Origin: Sipunculus nudus | Taxonomy: Eukaryota > Annelida > Sipuncula > Golfingiida > Sipunculidae | Assembly: GCA_026874595.1 (NCBI GenBank) | Contig: CM049322.1 | Coordinates: 5,751,900-5,815,899, forward strand | Reading direction: 5' to 3' | Length of the DNA stretch: 64,000 nt | In this document: piece after piece, positions 33,350-46,494 of the stretch | How positions within the stretch are numbered: position 1 is the stretch's first letter | Layout: each line of letters opens with the position of its first letter | Program-made: the position numbers and the translations under genes | The notes under the pieces: model-generated | Told to the model about the DNA's origin: nothing | Databases searched by the model: none | What the model saw: only the letters and a program-made list of their open reading frames with translations

Positions 33350-35620
33350 GGCCTCACATCAATAATATTACTAAAACAGTGCATCAATGATGTTCAAAAT
33401 GACTTCTTGATCTTTTATGGTGAAATGGCACTACTACATGTACATATAAAAAGAAATCATTCAAGGTAGACTAAAAATGCACTTTTGATTAACCTGTAAA
33501 TTGAACCAGATTTGATTTCTCTTTGGGAATCAAAATAGTACCTAATGAAATCATCTGATCCTTAGTGAAACAAATTCCCAAATTATTATGCTTTTTCTTT
33601 TGTAATGAAAGTGAATACTAGTATGTCAGAAGAAACCTCAAATGAAAGTCAGAGGACCAAGCCCATTAAAGTTAAAGTGCTCATGACCTTTAAAAGGGTG
33701 TTCTTGACCTTCTGATGTCAAATTCAGATTAAATTCATACATATGATTATGAATGGTTTGTGGATTGTTATGAAACATACTGTGTAATGTATCAAATTGT
33801 TAATAAATTTGTGTTTACAGTATATGTAAATGACATGTAGAAGGGCATATTATGAAATTAAAGCTTAATTTAGGAGTTTTTGTGTGAAAGACTCCAATAG
33901 TAAAAAATATTTGATTAATTTTTTAGATTAGTTGAAATGTTTTGGTTGAGTACAGCAAACCTCTCTTCAATTTTATTAAAAAAAAAGCATTCACCAAAAT
34001 TGAGACAGTGGCTGTAAATTCAGCAATGATCAACAGTGTTTAATGTTTACTTTGCCTGAAAGAAAAACTTATGAACATTGTATAATTAACAATTTTTAAC
34101 CATATTATAACTTTTGGGCACTCTAGCAAGACAAAAAATTCAAGTCAATTTGGAAAATGAAAAGGAACATCTTTACCTTGTGGCAGCTTTTTTTTTATGA
34201 CCCAGAGTTCAGCTTAATAATAACATGGTCAATAGCCATAGGTTCAACAAATAAAATGGTAGTATGTGGTACTCATAGCATTTGTGTGCTGACTAAGCTT
34301 TATGTAGGCTAACTGATCATCCCTTCCACAGGTAGGGGGCATTAAGAAATTACATCAATATGTAAACTTTGGGGCCTGCTGCTGACTCTTGATTTTTTCA
34401 CACCAAATTGCAAATAGCATCACTAAAAAGGATGTTCTTAACTTCCTGTTGGTGCATAGAACATGCACAATGTCACTATATAGGGGCAACAGCATCAGCT
34501 TTTTGTCAAAAATATGTTATTTTGTAAAAATTGGCCACCAAATAGGAAATGTTATCTTGAAACACACAAATTCTGTTTTTTTTTCAGGGCAAACCAAGAT
34601 AGGTGAAGTCATCTTTATGCAATCACTGGTTTACTATGCAAAAATTACTTAAATAATGCAAGATTACTCACCAATGAGACATTTTTTAGCTATACATTCC
34701 CCTTCTGCTTGAGCAGCTTGACAAAGAACTTCTCTTCAAAGTGTGTACTCCCTTAACGGTTACCGGATGTTATCATTCAGATGTAAACTGACTCTGCATG
34801 CCTTTGTTGTGCACAGCCTGTACAGTATTCATGTGACGTCACCACTATTCCAGGGCAGGGTACAGTAAGGTCAAAGGTCCATTGTAGAGAGAGCTTGTAC
34901 AGCAAGCTTGTCTGCTGGGGGGGGGGGGGGAGTTGGGGTGTTACATGTACTTGTGAAATTTACTGATTAGAATGCTGGTTATTGTCACAATAGGAATGCA
35001 GATACTTATTTTTTTAAGTACCTATGCTTTTATCAATGCTGTTGATTTTCAATGGCAATATTTTACAGCTGGAATGTGTGGGTGTTGAGCTGTTTCTAAA
35101 ACCAATATGATATTAGGTTAATGCCTATGTATTCCCATGATTGGTCAGTGGCACACTACATCAATACCCTGTGTTCTGTATTTATGAAGAAGTTATCAAT
35201 TGCAATTAGATGCTGTAGTGTTTGTATATACACTACATTCCAAAAGAATTATTTTTTCTTATAATTATCAAGGGCACAAATTATAACCAATGTGAAATAT
35301 AGTCAAATTATTTTTTTGTATTGTGTTTTGAGTAAATGATGTTTTACTGCATGCATGATTACTATAGTTTATACCTCTTAATGTATATACATCAGATGAA
35401 AAAAAAATTATTTATAGTATTATTTTTCTAATATACATAAAGTTCTGAGGAAGCTGGTTATTTTGATACCCATTTTAACATACTTCTTCAGTATTTATTA
35501 TTCAATTATAATTCATTTTCTTAAAACCATAATGGAGCTGGGACTTAGAAGATTCTGCAGCATTTGTGTTCCCTTGGAAAATGTCTAAGTCCTATCTTAT
35601 AGAACAGTAAGCTCACAGTA
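33350..35620. other. AT-rich intronic DNA of gene B, nothing firm
   Basis: Lies between gene B exons 3 and 4. It contains a poly-G tract near 34916-34931 and a slightly GC-richer patch near 34680-34760 that could hold an exon (see rejected items). No repeat relationship was found. Confidence 0.35.
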
Positions 35621-35624
35621 TATA

Positions 35625-35935
35625 AACTTATAACTGACATATAACTGACATATACAGAACCCCTTCACATTCAACTCCCTTATATCTCCCATACAAGTCA
35701 CATATAAATGAACTGTACAGAATGGCCTCATGTGCAGCTCCCTTATAACTGACATATAACAAACATACAACTCCCTTATAACTCACATATAACAATGCCT
35801 GACTAAACATATAGCTGCAATATACATATAACTCACATACATAGCATTTATATGGGAAATATATGTCCCTTATAAGGGACATATAAGGCCCTTATAAGGG
35901 ACATATAAGGCACATATATGTGAGTACTTTCCATT
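35625..35935. repeat. ATATAAGG/CATATATG short-motif array 3
   Basis: Third member of the array family, with ACATATAACTGACATATA and CCTTATAAGGGACATATAAGG motifs. It is followed by TTTTGGTAAGGGATG, the reverse complement of the sequence bordering array 2, so a short inverted repeat bounds arrays 2 and 3. Confidence 0.75.
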
Positions 35936-36239
35936 TTGGTAAGGGATGAACGGAAACCAACTGTATTGCATGATTACTGTAAAGACGGTATACAAATATT
36001 AGAGTACTTAGATGCCGTTAGGTGGCAGCACCCATCAGCCTATATCTGTCACACCAGACACTCCAAAACCAATTCCAACCAAGGTAAGCATGAGAGCAAT
36101 CACTGACCCAAATCTGAATGAAATGAGATAATATTTAGGAAAGTTATGCCACAGGAACGAGCATGCTCAGTGCTGCTGAGAAGTGTTCCTGTGTGAAACT
36201 GCTGTGTGTGATCTATTTTCTGCAAGCTGTGTGAAGGAA

Positions 36240-36410
36240 CATAAATTTAACACTATAAGTCAGATGATCACAAATGGCAGCAGCTGAATGTAGAATAAGG
36301 GCACTCACCTAAATCTTGAATGTCTTTTGGCAAAATGTATGATTTTGAGCACTCTGGGGGTCAGCTGATTACAGCTGAGTGTTATGGCCAATCAGCCACT
36401 TGTTAATGCA
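36240..36410 (+). repeat. Dispersed repeat, second copy
   Basis: Direct copy of 30860-31050 with a few substitutions and a shortened 3' part. It ends CAGCTGAGTGTTATGGCCAA. Confidence 0.6.
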
Positions 36411-36419
36411 TATAATGCC

Positions 36420-37516
36420 AATCATTTTATAAATATATGGGGGGATTACTAGTCATACAGCTACGAGAATGTAGGTTGCAGTGACCTAATTTCAGGTTTC
36501 CGGGGAGATTTTATAGACCTCTATGGATGTTCAGTGAGAAGTGTCTAGCAGTCAAGCTGTTACGTACAATATGTATCCTATTTGCAGATGGACAGATCAA
36601 CAAAGTGGTCACTTAGCTAAGTTGACATTCAGTTAATATTTTGTTCAAAATAACTAGATATCATATGATTAGTCCTTTTGAAAATTTCACCGGCTCATTT
36701 ATTACCAATGCTTTACGTACACATATACTTATCTTGGTAGAAGACACTTTTCAATAAGATGATACATAGATACTTCATTGACCCAACCTACATTTTATTC
36801 TAGGGCTTTTTTCTATTTCCAGCACTTTGTGAACTATGTAAATGAAGTTTAGGTCTGCTACTGCAAAGATTAAAAATAGTCTGACACTCTGTGAAGCAAT
36901 CGGGTCCTTATGTTCTTGTTATGACGGGAGTAATATGGGATACCCACCGTCCATTTGTTAACTCAGTGTCGCCACCATAACGTACCAGGGCTTTGATGGA
37001 TTTTCACAAAACTCACCACAACCTCTTACCAACAGATTATCTCACCCAATTGCATTATGGGCAACATCCATGCATATTTAATAAGGTCAAGGGTCACTAG
37101 GCTATTTTGTGGTGTCGCTGCTATTACTTACGAAGAATATGAAGGATTTTGATAAAACTCATCAGTTGTGTTAATAAAAATAAATTTCACCTAAGTTTGA
37201 TTTCCAGCATAATCCATGCATATATAATATGGTCAGAGGTCACCGTGCTTTAGAGGCACCTTGGTGACTTACCAAAATTTCTATGGATTTTCATGGATCT
37301 CATTATATATATATATATATACCAATATCTTGCCTGAATTACACTCTCATAAAAATTCACCCATATGTAATGAGGTCACCAGTACATGACTGGTGAATTA
37401 TGCATGTTTGCAGTGCTCCTGTTTTTGTTTAGTTTTAACCTTTCTGATTTGTAAGCATTTTCATCATGATCCTCTGATATGGTTACATTAAATGATTATG
37501 CTCCATTAATACATAC
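36420..37516. other. Intronic DNA with old repeat remnants
   Basis: A type II-like fragment (GTGACCTAATTTCAGGTTTCC) lies near 36480-36580, and a TA dinucleotide run lies near 37303-37322. No coding segment is supported. Confidence 0.35.
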
Positions 37517-37558
37517 TTCTTCATGTAGAGCCATCACCTGCAGGTCTCTTGCTGTACC
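37517..37558 (-). CDS. Gene B, exon 3
   Basis: 42 bp (14 codons, GTARDLQVMALHEE). Acceptor CTTTTCATTTCAG and donor GTATGT. Phase 0 at both ends, compatible with exons 2 and 4. Small size is the main risk; the phase agreement with both neighbours supports it. Confidence 0.55.
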
Positions 37559-38139
37559 CTGAAATGAAAAGTAAAGGTGATTAGCTTTATAGTTTAAATT
37601 AATATTATTTTAACAACAACTTCTACTGCATCTGTATGATTAACATCTAATTTCTTGGTCGAGACCTTTAATTATGCATTAACAAACACAGGGTCTCCTT
37701 AGAAACAGAAATTTTGACTCTGTGACCTATTTTTAACTAGCTAGGGTTTGAGATAGGGTACTGAACATCTACATAGGGTTCAAGTTTACAAGTAACGTCT
37801 CTTTTGGTCGGCAGCATTACTTTGCAAGAATACTAGTTCTTCAAGAGCAATAAATTTTGATTTAAGGATAAAATATGAACAAGTAAACGTCTATACTCTG
37901 GATGGTTGATTGCCTATTTGTCTTGGAGATGAGAGGAACAGTGCAGTTAGTTGAGACAGATGTGAAATATTAGTTTGGAACCTATTGGTTTGGAACCTTG
38001 AATATTCAGCAGCCAACATCGAGGTGGCTGCTAGAAAAAGTAGTTCAGCTAAGTATTGCTTTGTTGCAATTAAAACACTGGCCTTAACAGAAAATGCAAA
38101 TTTTGTCGAGAAATATTTTTCATAGACTGAAAAAAAGAC

Positions 38140-38510
38140 AAATGATGCTATAAAAGATCAGTAGAAAATGGGCAGTACAGTAGACAAGCAAATATAAAGA
38201 TCTGTGGAATACCAGCAATGGAAAGGAGGAAGATTTTAAACCAATTTTATTAACTATGATCAGAGAAATGTTTGCAATGCCTGTCGAGGATGGGGAAATT
38301 GATGTAGCACATAGATTCGGCAAGTTTAACAAACATAGTACAAAAGGTCCCACAATAGTCAATGCAAAATTCAAAACGGTGAGAATGTCAAAAAAGCAGT
38401 AATGAAAAAAGGCATGCTTTGTGAGGGACACATACTTATAATGGATGACATGTGTCATGAACTCCAAGCAAGGTTCCACAGGGTTAAATTGGATCAGTGG
38501 GTTTTGATGT
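38140..38510 (+). pseudogene. L1-type LINE ORF1 relic
   Basis: In shifting plus-strand frames the sequence encodes ICGIPAMERRK, VEDGEIDVAHRFGK, KGPTIVNAKF, KKGMLCEGHILIMDD and CHELQARFHRV. These occur in the order of the RRM and C-terminal parts of L1-like ORF1 proteins (usual pattern I-ERAHRVGK, RPIIVKF, F-G--I-I-QDLS, LQ-RR). Stops and frameshifts break it and no ORF2 follows, so it is a dead fragment. An overlapping minus-strand open frame is a shadow. Confidence 0.5.
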
Positions 38511-38833
38511 GCCACTGGATGAAATACTGGGCCAGCTAGGAATGAATTGCTAGATAAAATGTCAAGTAATATTGTTTACCTGAAGGGAATGTTAATGTTG
38601 AATGTTTTTGGCCAGCATAAAGCATAAAGGTGTTATGAGTCATTTCATGTGTTTTTATGTGTATTACAATGCCAGTGTTTTGTGTGTTGATGCACAGTTG
38701 TGGAATTGCAGAATTACAAAGGAATTTCAATATTACTATAATTTGCAGAGATGGGAAGTAACTTGTTGTTTTCCATTACATACTTAAAATGTGTGTGGTC
38801 TACCAGATTATGTGAAACAAAGAAATTTATTTT

Positions 38834-40200
38834 TAACTCAGCTGACTATAAGTCATCTGAGCTATAGTCGTGGTCCATTGTCCGTCCGTAGATGTTGCAC
38901 GTTTTGAAACCGTAAGGCCTAGGAATCCAAAATTCGGCGTAATGTGAGATGTCCCCAAGATCTCCTACCAAGCCAAAAACTGGGTCTTTGCAATTTTGTT
39001 CCTTTGAGAAATTAAGGAAAAACCTCAATTTTTTATTAAAAACCTATTTTCACACTTCAGGACTGCCTAATATCAAAACCACTCATCTGTTTTTCCTCAT
39101 ATTTACCTTAAATATTCTTCTATATAGTTCCTATGTACATGCCAGAAATAAGGTCTCTATTATATAATTTAAAAAAGTTATGGGCCCAAACATATTGCAT
39201 TTTGTAAAAAATCAGGAAAGATAGTTGATCATTTAACACAAAACATGTTAAAGCTATGGACATTTTTTCCAGTAATATAACTTTAATTAATCAAAATTAA
39301 ATTGTATACCCAAAATTAGATCAAAATCTTTTAATTTTTTTAAAATATTAGCAAAAATAAAAAATTGGTACCTTAAATTTTGCCCAACTTTGAACATGGC
39401 ACGTTTTTTTATTGTAAGTACTGTGGATTTAATTTTCACAACATGTTTTTGTTAGCATTTTGTCTGTTAACACCAAAAATTTAATTGAAACCAGTTGATC
39501 TATAACTGTAGATTTTATTCAAGTTTTCAAGCACCATGTAACATATTGTTTACATCAAGCTAGTGTTATGCAGTTTGCAAGAGCTCAGCTCCCCAGCTTC
39601 AGCTCTCAGTTCCTGAAATTTGGCATACAGTTAGATGTCTCAAAAATCCCCTACCATGCCAAGAATTAGGTCACTAGGACTTAATACCTTTGAGATATTA
39701 ATGAAAAACTTCATTTTTCCATTAAAAACACATTGTTACACTTCAAGACTGCCTATTATCAAAACCACTGATCTGACTTTAATCTTATATAATATACATA
39801 TTTTTCTATACATTCGCTCTGCACATGCCAGAAATGATGTCAGTATTGCACAATTGTTTTAAGTTATGGGCCCAAACAATGCACTTGGTAAAAAATCAAG
39901 AAATATATTTACTCCCTTAAAAAGAGGATTGCTGAATTACAACTAGAGATTTTTTGTCAGGGATGTAACATTATTTAATCAAGATTCAATTGAATACTCA
40001 AAATTAGTTCTGAATTTATCAAATTTTATAAGTTATTTGTATAAATATAAAATTAGTACCTTAAATTTGGCCCAACTTTGACCATGGCACGTTTCTTTCC
40101 TCTGAGCACTGTTGATATAATTTTCATATCATGCACATATAAGGATTTCAGCGTTTTAGTTTAGAAAGCAGAAAGAAATTGGCCAAAAATTGTAGCTTTT
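38834..40200 (-). repeat. Type V repeat pair behind a reversed terminal hairpin
   Basis: A reversed hairpin (38834-38864) is followed by GTGGTCCATTGTCCGTCCG and then two units of about 670 bp (about 38930-39590 and 39600-40110). These share CCTACCA.GCCAA, TTTGAGA.ATTA, GACTGCCTA.TATCAAAACC and GGCCCAACTTTGA.CATGGCACG. In orientation this is the 3' end of a minus-strand element. A related fragment lies at about 61600-61880. Confidence 0.6.
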
Positions 40201-40379
40201 ATTAATGTTTTTATGAGACCATGTCAGACCTTGGCTCTCCCCAGCCCCTCTTTGAGTCACCTGTATGTTGACCTTGTTGACCTTTGAGCAAATTATCCAC
40301 GCTTGAGTCGAGGCATAAAGTGGGGCAGCCAGGCAGCTTATGGCCAGCCACAGGTGATCCAGGTGTCCAACCCAACTCA

Positions 40380-41120
40380 TCTAGTAGTCCAACAACATAA
40401 CAATAAACAATAAACTAATGAATTTTTATTGGTTTTAAATAACAAATCAAAGAAAAATAGAAAAGGAATTTGTTAGTTGATGAGTAACAGGAAATTAACT
40501 TGCAGTTACTGATAATATAAGAATCTTGTATCGATGGGTAGAATGTCACATATTCCAAATAATACCATGCAGTCACCTATGGTATTTTTCAGTTCAATTT
40601 TAATGATAAAAAAAAAAATAAATCATATTTTTCATTACTAATCATTAGGGAAATTAATGATCGACAAAGATGCAGTTGATAATATTAATCTGTATTCCTA
40701 CTGTGTCTAGTATGTACATTGATGTGGAATTAGTCCAGAATGAATATATTACATTTATTTTTTTAATATTAATAAAAGCCATAAAACCAGGTACTTATGA
40801 TCATTATTTAAATGTGTGAATTTTGTATATTCTGGATTCTCAATATCATTGTTTGGTTAAAACTGAATAAATACCAGACAGGTTGCGAATAATTTGCAAA
40901 TGTATTTGAATACGAATATGCATGAGTATGTACTCCATAATAAAATTTCTTGCATCAGAATGGGAATAAAGGTAAAAATGAAAGTATATGAATACCAGTG
41001 CAAATATTTTCGAAATGTATTCATGAATGCATTCATGAATATATTCTATAATATTATTTTAATTATCATTTCAGTTATATTTTTTTTTTAAATCATATGA
41101 TTCTCTTATTATTTTTAATT
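40380..41120. other. AT-rich stretch, nothing recognised
   Basis: Low-complexity AT-rich sequence with ATTCATGAAT-type inverted motifs near 41021-41040. No gene. Confidence 0.35.
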
Positions 41121-43377
41121 ACAAGTGACCCATGGGTCATGACGCTCAGCTGACTGGGAAGAGATTTTCGCAAAAGGAAATTTTATCATCTGAATGGTAG
41201 TATATACCCATTCAACTGAAGCATCAAACAGATTAACCAACAGGCCAAGATTGTCTGTATTTATATATCTCAAAAATAGAGAAAAAATGCGTAAAAAATA
41301 CAGGTGGCTCCACCAGTCTGCAAAAACACATGGTCAATATGCATGCATGCAAAGAATCATGGTGATCTCTGCATTAGTTGTTTAGATACTTCAGCTTTTG
41401 TATCAAATTTTCCATTATTCTGAGGGATACTTCGGAGTCCTATAGCTTGAAGGATATGGGTAACAGAGACCTAATTTCAGGTTTCCACAGACACTTTCCA
41501 TGGGTCTCCTTGCATGACAAGAATGAAGATTCTAGGTCCAGTTGTTACGATTTGTGCCATGTTAACAGATGACAGCATCCTTAAAGGTCTCAAAAATAGA
41601 GAAAAAAATTCGAAAAAATTAAATAAAATACAGGTAGCACCACCAGTCTGCAGAAACTGATGAAACACTCCATAATCAATATCCATGCAAAGAATCATGG
41701 TGATCTCTGCATTAGTTGTTTAGATACTTCAGCTTTTGTATCAAATTTTCCATTATTCTGAGGGATACTTTGGAGTCCTATAGCTTGAAGGATATGGGAA
41801 ACAGAGACCTAATTTCAGGTTTCCACAGACCCTTTTTAGGGCCTTCTTGCATTACAAGAATGAAGAATCTAGGTCAAGTTGTTACGATTTGTACCCTGTT
41901 GACAGATAGCAACAACTTTATAGGTCTAAAAAAATTAAGAAAAAAATTTGTAAAATTTTGAAAAACAAGGTTCTAGGTCCAGTGGTTACGATTTGTGCTT
42001 GGTTAACGGACGGACAGACAGACGACGGACAAAGAGTGATCGCTATAGCTCAGATGACTTTCAGTCAGCTGAGCTAAAAATTGAAAAAAATACAGATGGC
42101 GCCACCAGACTGCAGAAACTGATGGTGATCAATGCATTAGTTGTTCAGATACTTGAGCTTTTGTATCAAATTTTCCATTATTCTGGGGGGTACTTCTGAG
42201 CCCAATAGCTCGAAGAATATGGGTAACAGAGACCTAATTTGAGGTTTCCAAGGAAACTTTTTATGGGCTTCTCTGCATGTCAAGACAGAAGATTCTAGGT
42301 CTAGGCATTACGATTTGTGCCCTGTAAAATTCGTAAAAATCGAAAAAATACCAGTGGCACCATCAGACTACAGAAACTGATGAAACATTCCAAGATCAAT
42401 ATCCGTGCAAAGAATTATGGTGATCATTGCAATAGTTTTTCAGATACTTGAGCTTTTGTATCAAATTTTCCATCATTCTGGGGGTACTTGGGAGCCCCAT
42501 AGCTCGAAGAAAATGGGTAACAGAGACCTTTTTCTAAGTTTCTTAGGAGTCTTTTAATGGGCCTCCTTGCATGTCAAGAGAGAAGATTCTAGGTCCAGGC
42601 GTTACGATTTGTGCCCTGTTAACAGATGACCCCATCTTAAGGTCTCATAAATAGAGAAAATAATTCGTAAAAATCGAAAAAATACAGGTGGCGCCACCAG
42701 ACTGCAGAAACTGATGAAACATCCCATGATCAATATCCATACAAAGAATCATGGTGATCAATGCAATAGTTGTTCAGATATTTGAGCTTTTGTATCAAAT
42801 TTTCCATTATACTGGGGGGTACTTCGGAGTCCCATAGCTCGAAGGAAATGGGTAACAGAGACCTAATTTCTGGTTTCCAAGGAGATTTTTCATGGACCTC
42901 TCAATGTCTCAAGAATGAAGATTCTAGGTCCAGTCTTTACAATTTGTGCCTTGTTAACAGATGTTCACATTTTTAAAGGTCTCAAAAATAGAGAAAAAAA
43001 TTCGTAAAAAATAAAAAAATACAGGTGGCGCCACCAGTCTGCAGGAACTGATGGAACATCTCATGATCAATATGTATGCAAAAAATCATGACCATCAGTG
43101 ATGTAGTTAATGAGATATTGATGTTTTTGAATGAAATTTTTGACTTTTCTGGGGGGTACTTTGGGGCCCCATAGCTCAAAGGATATGGGTAACAGAGACC
43201 TAATTTCTGGTTTCCAAGGAGATTTTTCATGGACCTCTCAGAATGCCAAGTTACAAGGTTCTAGGTCCAGCCGTTACGATTTGTGCCTGGTTAACGGACG
43301 GACAGACGGACAGACGGACGACGGACAAAGAGTGATCGCTATAGCTCAGATGACTTTCAGTCAGCTGAGCTAAAAAT
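41121..43377 (+). mobile_element. Helitron-like palindrome element, third copy
   Basis: The left end ACAAGTGACCCATGGGTCA and GCTCAGCTGACTGGGAAGAG is intact. Type II units follow, with exact palindromes at 42687 and 43024 (337 bp apart) and several decayed ones. One hairpin occurs internally (42046-42076) and one at the end (43342-43372), each after a GACGGACAGACGG tail. The array resumes immediately after the first hairpin, as it does at 15521. Confidence 0.7.
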
Positions 43378-43654
43378 TATACTTGGCACAATATTTGTTA
43401 GTAAATTTAAAAAAAAAAATAGTTAAACTCTTATATCATATGTGCTGCTTATAAGTTATATGGCCAAGTCAAAATCTTTGTGACAATAGCATTCCATTTT
43501 TTAATAAAATAAATGAAATCTATCCTCTTCCCTGTCTCCAAAGCTACTATCAAAATCATACATAAGCTAAACACCAACAACTCATAATAAGCTTATATTT
43601 ATTACCATACAAAACCAGCATGTGCCTCATTTCTAAATCGTGTTTTTTATCAAA

Positions 43655-43695
43655 TATATAACAGCTGAGCGCCGTGACCCATGGGTCCCTTGTTT
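43655..43695 (-). mobile_element. Reversed left end of another Helitron-like element
   Basis: CAGCTGAGCGCCGTGACCCATGGGTCCCTTGTTT is the reversed left end (43662-43695). Together with the reversed hairpin at 38834 it could bound one minus-strand element of about 4.9 kb into which the 41121-43377 element inserted. This pairing is inference. Confidence 0.45.
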
Positions 43696-43699
43696 GTTT

Positions 43700-44640
43700 T
43701 GGGAAGGAGGATGCTGAGGGAGGATCACTTATTTTGAAATATCAAACAATTGAAACTGTACAGGGCATTATGCATAATCATGACATGTGATGTATGGAGA
43801 ATACACAATCCAAAAGGAAAACAATTTATATGGAGGAGATAAAACCCCCTCACACTGTAGGTTTTTCCCACAGATAATAGAAAACAAGAGAGAAATTTAA
43901 GTTTTAAATTACCAAAATTGCTGAAAGATCTGTCCTTACTTTATACTGCCAGTCTTAGAGTCAATCATGCTTAACAGGGTGCTAGAAGGGTTGCAGCAGG
44001 CTACTGAACTTTGCCTTATGTTCATTATCCTTTAGCCTCTTAACATGCCTAAATGACTAAACAGTCTGGTGAACGCTGACTAGTAAATTTAGTAACTATA
44101 AACATTGGCCCAGTTTGTCAGCTAATTCCCGACTTTACCCCCCACCCCCCAAAACAAACCTGCTGAGCGTTGGATTGCAAAGCCTGGTATGCTACAATAT
44201 ACAATATACGTAAAATTCTGAAAGCAAACCCTGTCCTTAACGGTCTCTTGCAGGAGCATGTATACAACAGTGGACACAATCCTAAACCCATTTAGGAATT
44301 CTTCATAGACTATGGCTATAGCAATATAGGCACCCCCAACTAATGACTTTCAGACAGCATAGAAATGATCATATTAGGTTACAATAATAGTCTATTCTGT
44401 TTCACAATTTTCATATGATTCCCCACTTCTTTTGGCGGTGACAATGACAAGGTCCATGGCAGCAAGCTGTGGCCTCGGTAGGCCTGAATAAACAGTCTAC
44501 AAGTATGACCATGTATGGAAATTACTTGTGTTATAGAAAAAATATTACCTTTTTTATAATTATATTGATTGGTAGAATCGGTTTGTTTCGTTATGAACAG
44601 CAGTAATGTAGTAAAAATAGTTTTAAAGTTTTTTTAAATG
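43700..44640. other. No gene recognised
   Basis: AT-rich sequence without clear repeat partners in the window. Confidence 0.3.
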
Positions 44641-44710
44641 AAGGAAAAAGAGAGAGCAGACAATGGTTTCGAACCCGTGCAGCAATCCATTGTCTGACTT
44701 AGGGCCCTGG
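44640..44710 (-). repeat. Possible tRNA-derived (pol III) fragment
   Basis: The minus strand reads GGTTCGAAACC at 44665-44675, a perfect match to the B-box consensus, inside a short inverted repeat (CAGACAATGG at 44657-44666 and CCATTGTCTG at 44688-44697). No clear A box or acceptor stem is present, so this is a SINE fragment or chance match rather than a tRNA gene. Confidence 0.3.
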
Positions 44711-45905
44711 ATCACATTAGATGAAGACCCAACAGCGATTAATGGCAACCTAGCAGATTGCCGTTGGTCAACATCAACATCGGAAAAACCACCCAAGTAT
44801 GACTGCGATGCTGCTCATATCTCACTGCATCGAGATGTTTGGGCGCCGCAAGGTATTTATAAAGCTTTGTCAGAACGCAGGAGCAGCGCCGTATGATCCC
44901 ACTGGCCCAGCGAAAGCGCACCTCTGATGTCATAAGGGCAGCGGATGCACCGCGTGAAGCATGGAGCTCATTAGGGTTGCCGAGGTCTCAGTAGCAGTGT
45001 AATAAGTGAGCTAGGCCAGGGCTGTGGAAGTGAAGGCCAAACTTCTATTGGCGCTAGACATGCGCTGTCAGGGAGCTGGTACTGCGCTGCTAGGACCCTG
45101 ATGGCGATCACATTTCAATCTAACTGCACTTTTCAATCCACAGTGACCTCGCGGCAGAAATTGTGTCCATGTTCAAAATTTGTCACCGCTCATGGCGCTC
45201 ATGGTGACCATATGTCGACCCAAGGCAACACTATCCCGCTCCCACGAAGCTCATAAAGACCTCAGGGCATTCTAGCTGTGCTCTACGGCGATCTCGCCAT
45301 TGAGAGCACAGCGAGATCTCCTGGTGTGATGGGGGTTTTATGTACATAACCCGTGTGCCATTTCGCTTCATGTTCAACTTACAGTTTTTAGTGCTTATAA
45401 ACCAAAAAATAACACAAACCCTGGGATGAACCACTAGATCCAAAAAGTGACATCAGAATTTAAATCATACATGATTTTAACTGTGACATTTTATAAATCT
45501 CCATCTATTATTTCCTCTAATATATGAATGTTTGATCCGAGTGTCTACAGGGGCTGCTTTGAGCTGCTGAACTTTCCCGATCTTTTCCTAAAGTTGTTTA
45601 CATTCTTATTGCTACAGGGCCAAGAACTATATAACATTACGAACAATTAACTACCTCCCTGCTGTATGTTGATTTACCGACACCTTGGAAACGGCATGTA
45701 CATGTGGAGTGACGCAATTTTCCTCTGTGGCGTCAAGACTCGCACCCCAAATATCACCATATTGTCACCTGCACAAACAAATATGCTATATCCCCCCATA
45801 AAAGACTAGAACTCATTCTGGGGTTATTTACACATGGATCACCCCAAAAATTTAATTGTTCCTAGTATCATTGCCGAGCTATCCTGAAAATTTCATTAAA
45901 ATCTG
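44711..45905. other. GC-richer stretch, unassigned
   Basis: Base composition rises between about 44700 and 45350, but open frames are short and lack recognisable motifs. No repeat partner in the window. Confidence 0.3.
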
Positions 45906-45939
45906 TTGAGGACTTTTTATAGCGCGCAAAAGCTCAGTG

Positions 45940-46260
45940 AAAGCTCAGGCTGTGGTGGCCATATTGGAAATACGACAGGTCTGTATTTCAATAGGTCTGG
46001 AGCCCTCATAGGTAACAACAATCCCTGTGAAATTGGGAAAGCTGCAGTAGGCTGTTTCGTTTTATTGTGCGTGACAGATCAGCAATCGGGCTGTGGAGGC
46101 CATATTAGAATTCCAAAAGGTATGTTATTACATAGGTCTGGAGCCCTCATAGGTACCAATCATCCCTGTGAATTCAGGATAGCTGCAGTATGTTGTTGTT
46201 GAGTTATCAACAGAAGGACGGAAGGATGGACTGACACGGTGATCACTATAGGGCACTGCT
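45940..46260 (+). repeat. Two-unit tandem repeat with HINE-like tail
   Basis: Two units of about 140 bp share GGCTGTGG.GGCCATATT, TAGGTCTGGAGCCCTCATAG and CATCCCTGTGAA or similar text. They are followed by GAAGGACGGAAGGATGG and GTGATCACTATAGGGC, an ending typical of bivalve HINE/pearl-like repeats (established pattern; assignment inferred). The open frame across it is a by-product. Confidence 0.45.
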
Positions 46261-46494
46261 TTTCAAGCGGAAATGATTACCTGAAATTTTGTGACTATGG
46301 GGTGCTTCATTTATTTGCATGCAAATACAACTTTACCTAGTTTTTTATTTTACAATTTGTTTACTATTTTTAGACTGTCAAGTGACAACAATTGTGTCAG
46401 TTTTTCAGCTTTAGTTTCATATAACTTTCTGGAACATGGTATATTTATTGATCATGACTAGTTTTATCAGTTCTTGATGACTTGATATTATTTA

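Noticed and set aside
34672-34760. Possible first exon on the minus strand with GTGAGT donor
   Set aside because: Only a few codons follow its ATG, no acceptor or partner exon matches in phase, and it lies inside a gene B intron.
38120-38515. 131-codon minus-strand open frame with hydrophobic residues
   Set aside because: It is the antisense shadow of the LINE ORF1 relic, whose plus-strand blocks match a known family.
44390-44480. Possible terminal exon on the minus strand after TGTTTATTCAG
   Set aside because: Open for about 34 codons, but no partner exon was found and the residues match nothing known to me.
45906-46202. 98-codon frame with repeated GCGGHI and NRSGALIG
   Set aside because: It follows a two-unit noncoding repeat with a GGACGGAAGG tail. 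The similarity between units is at DNA level and the frame stops at the repeat end.
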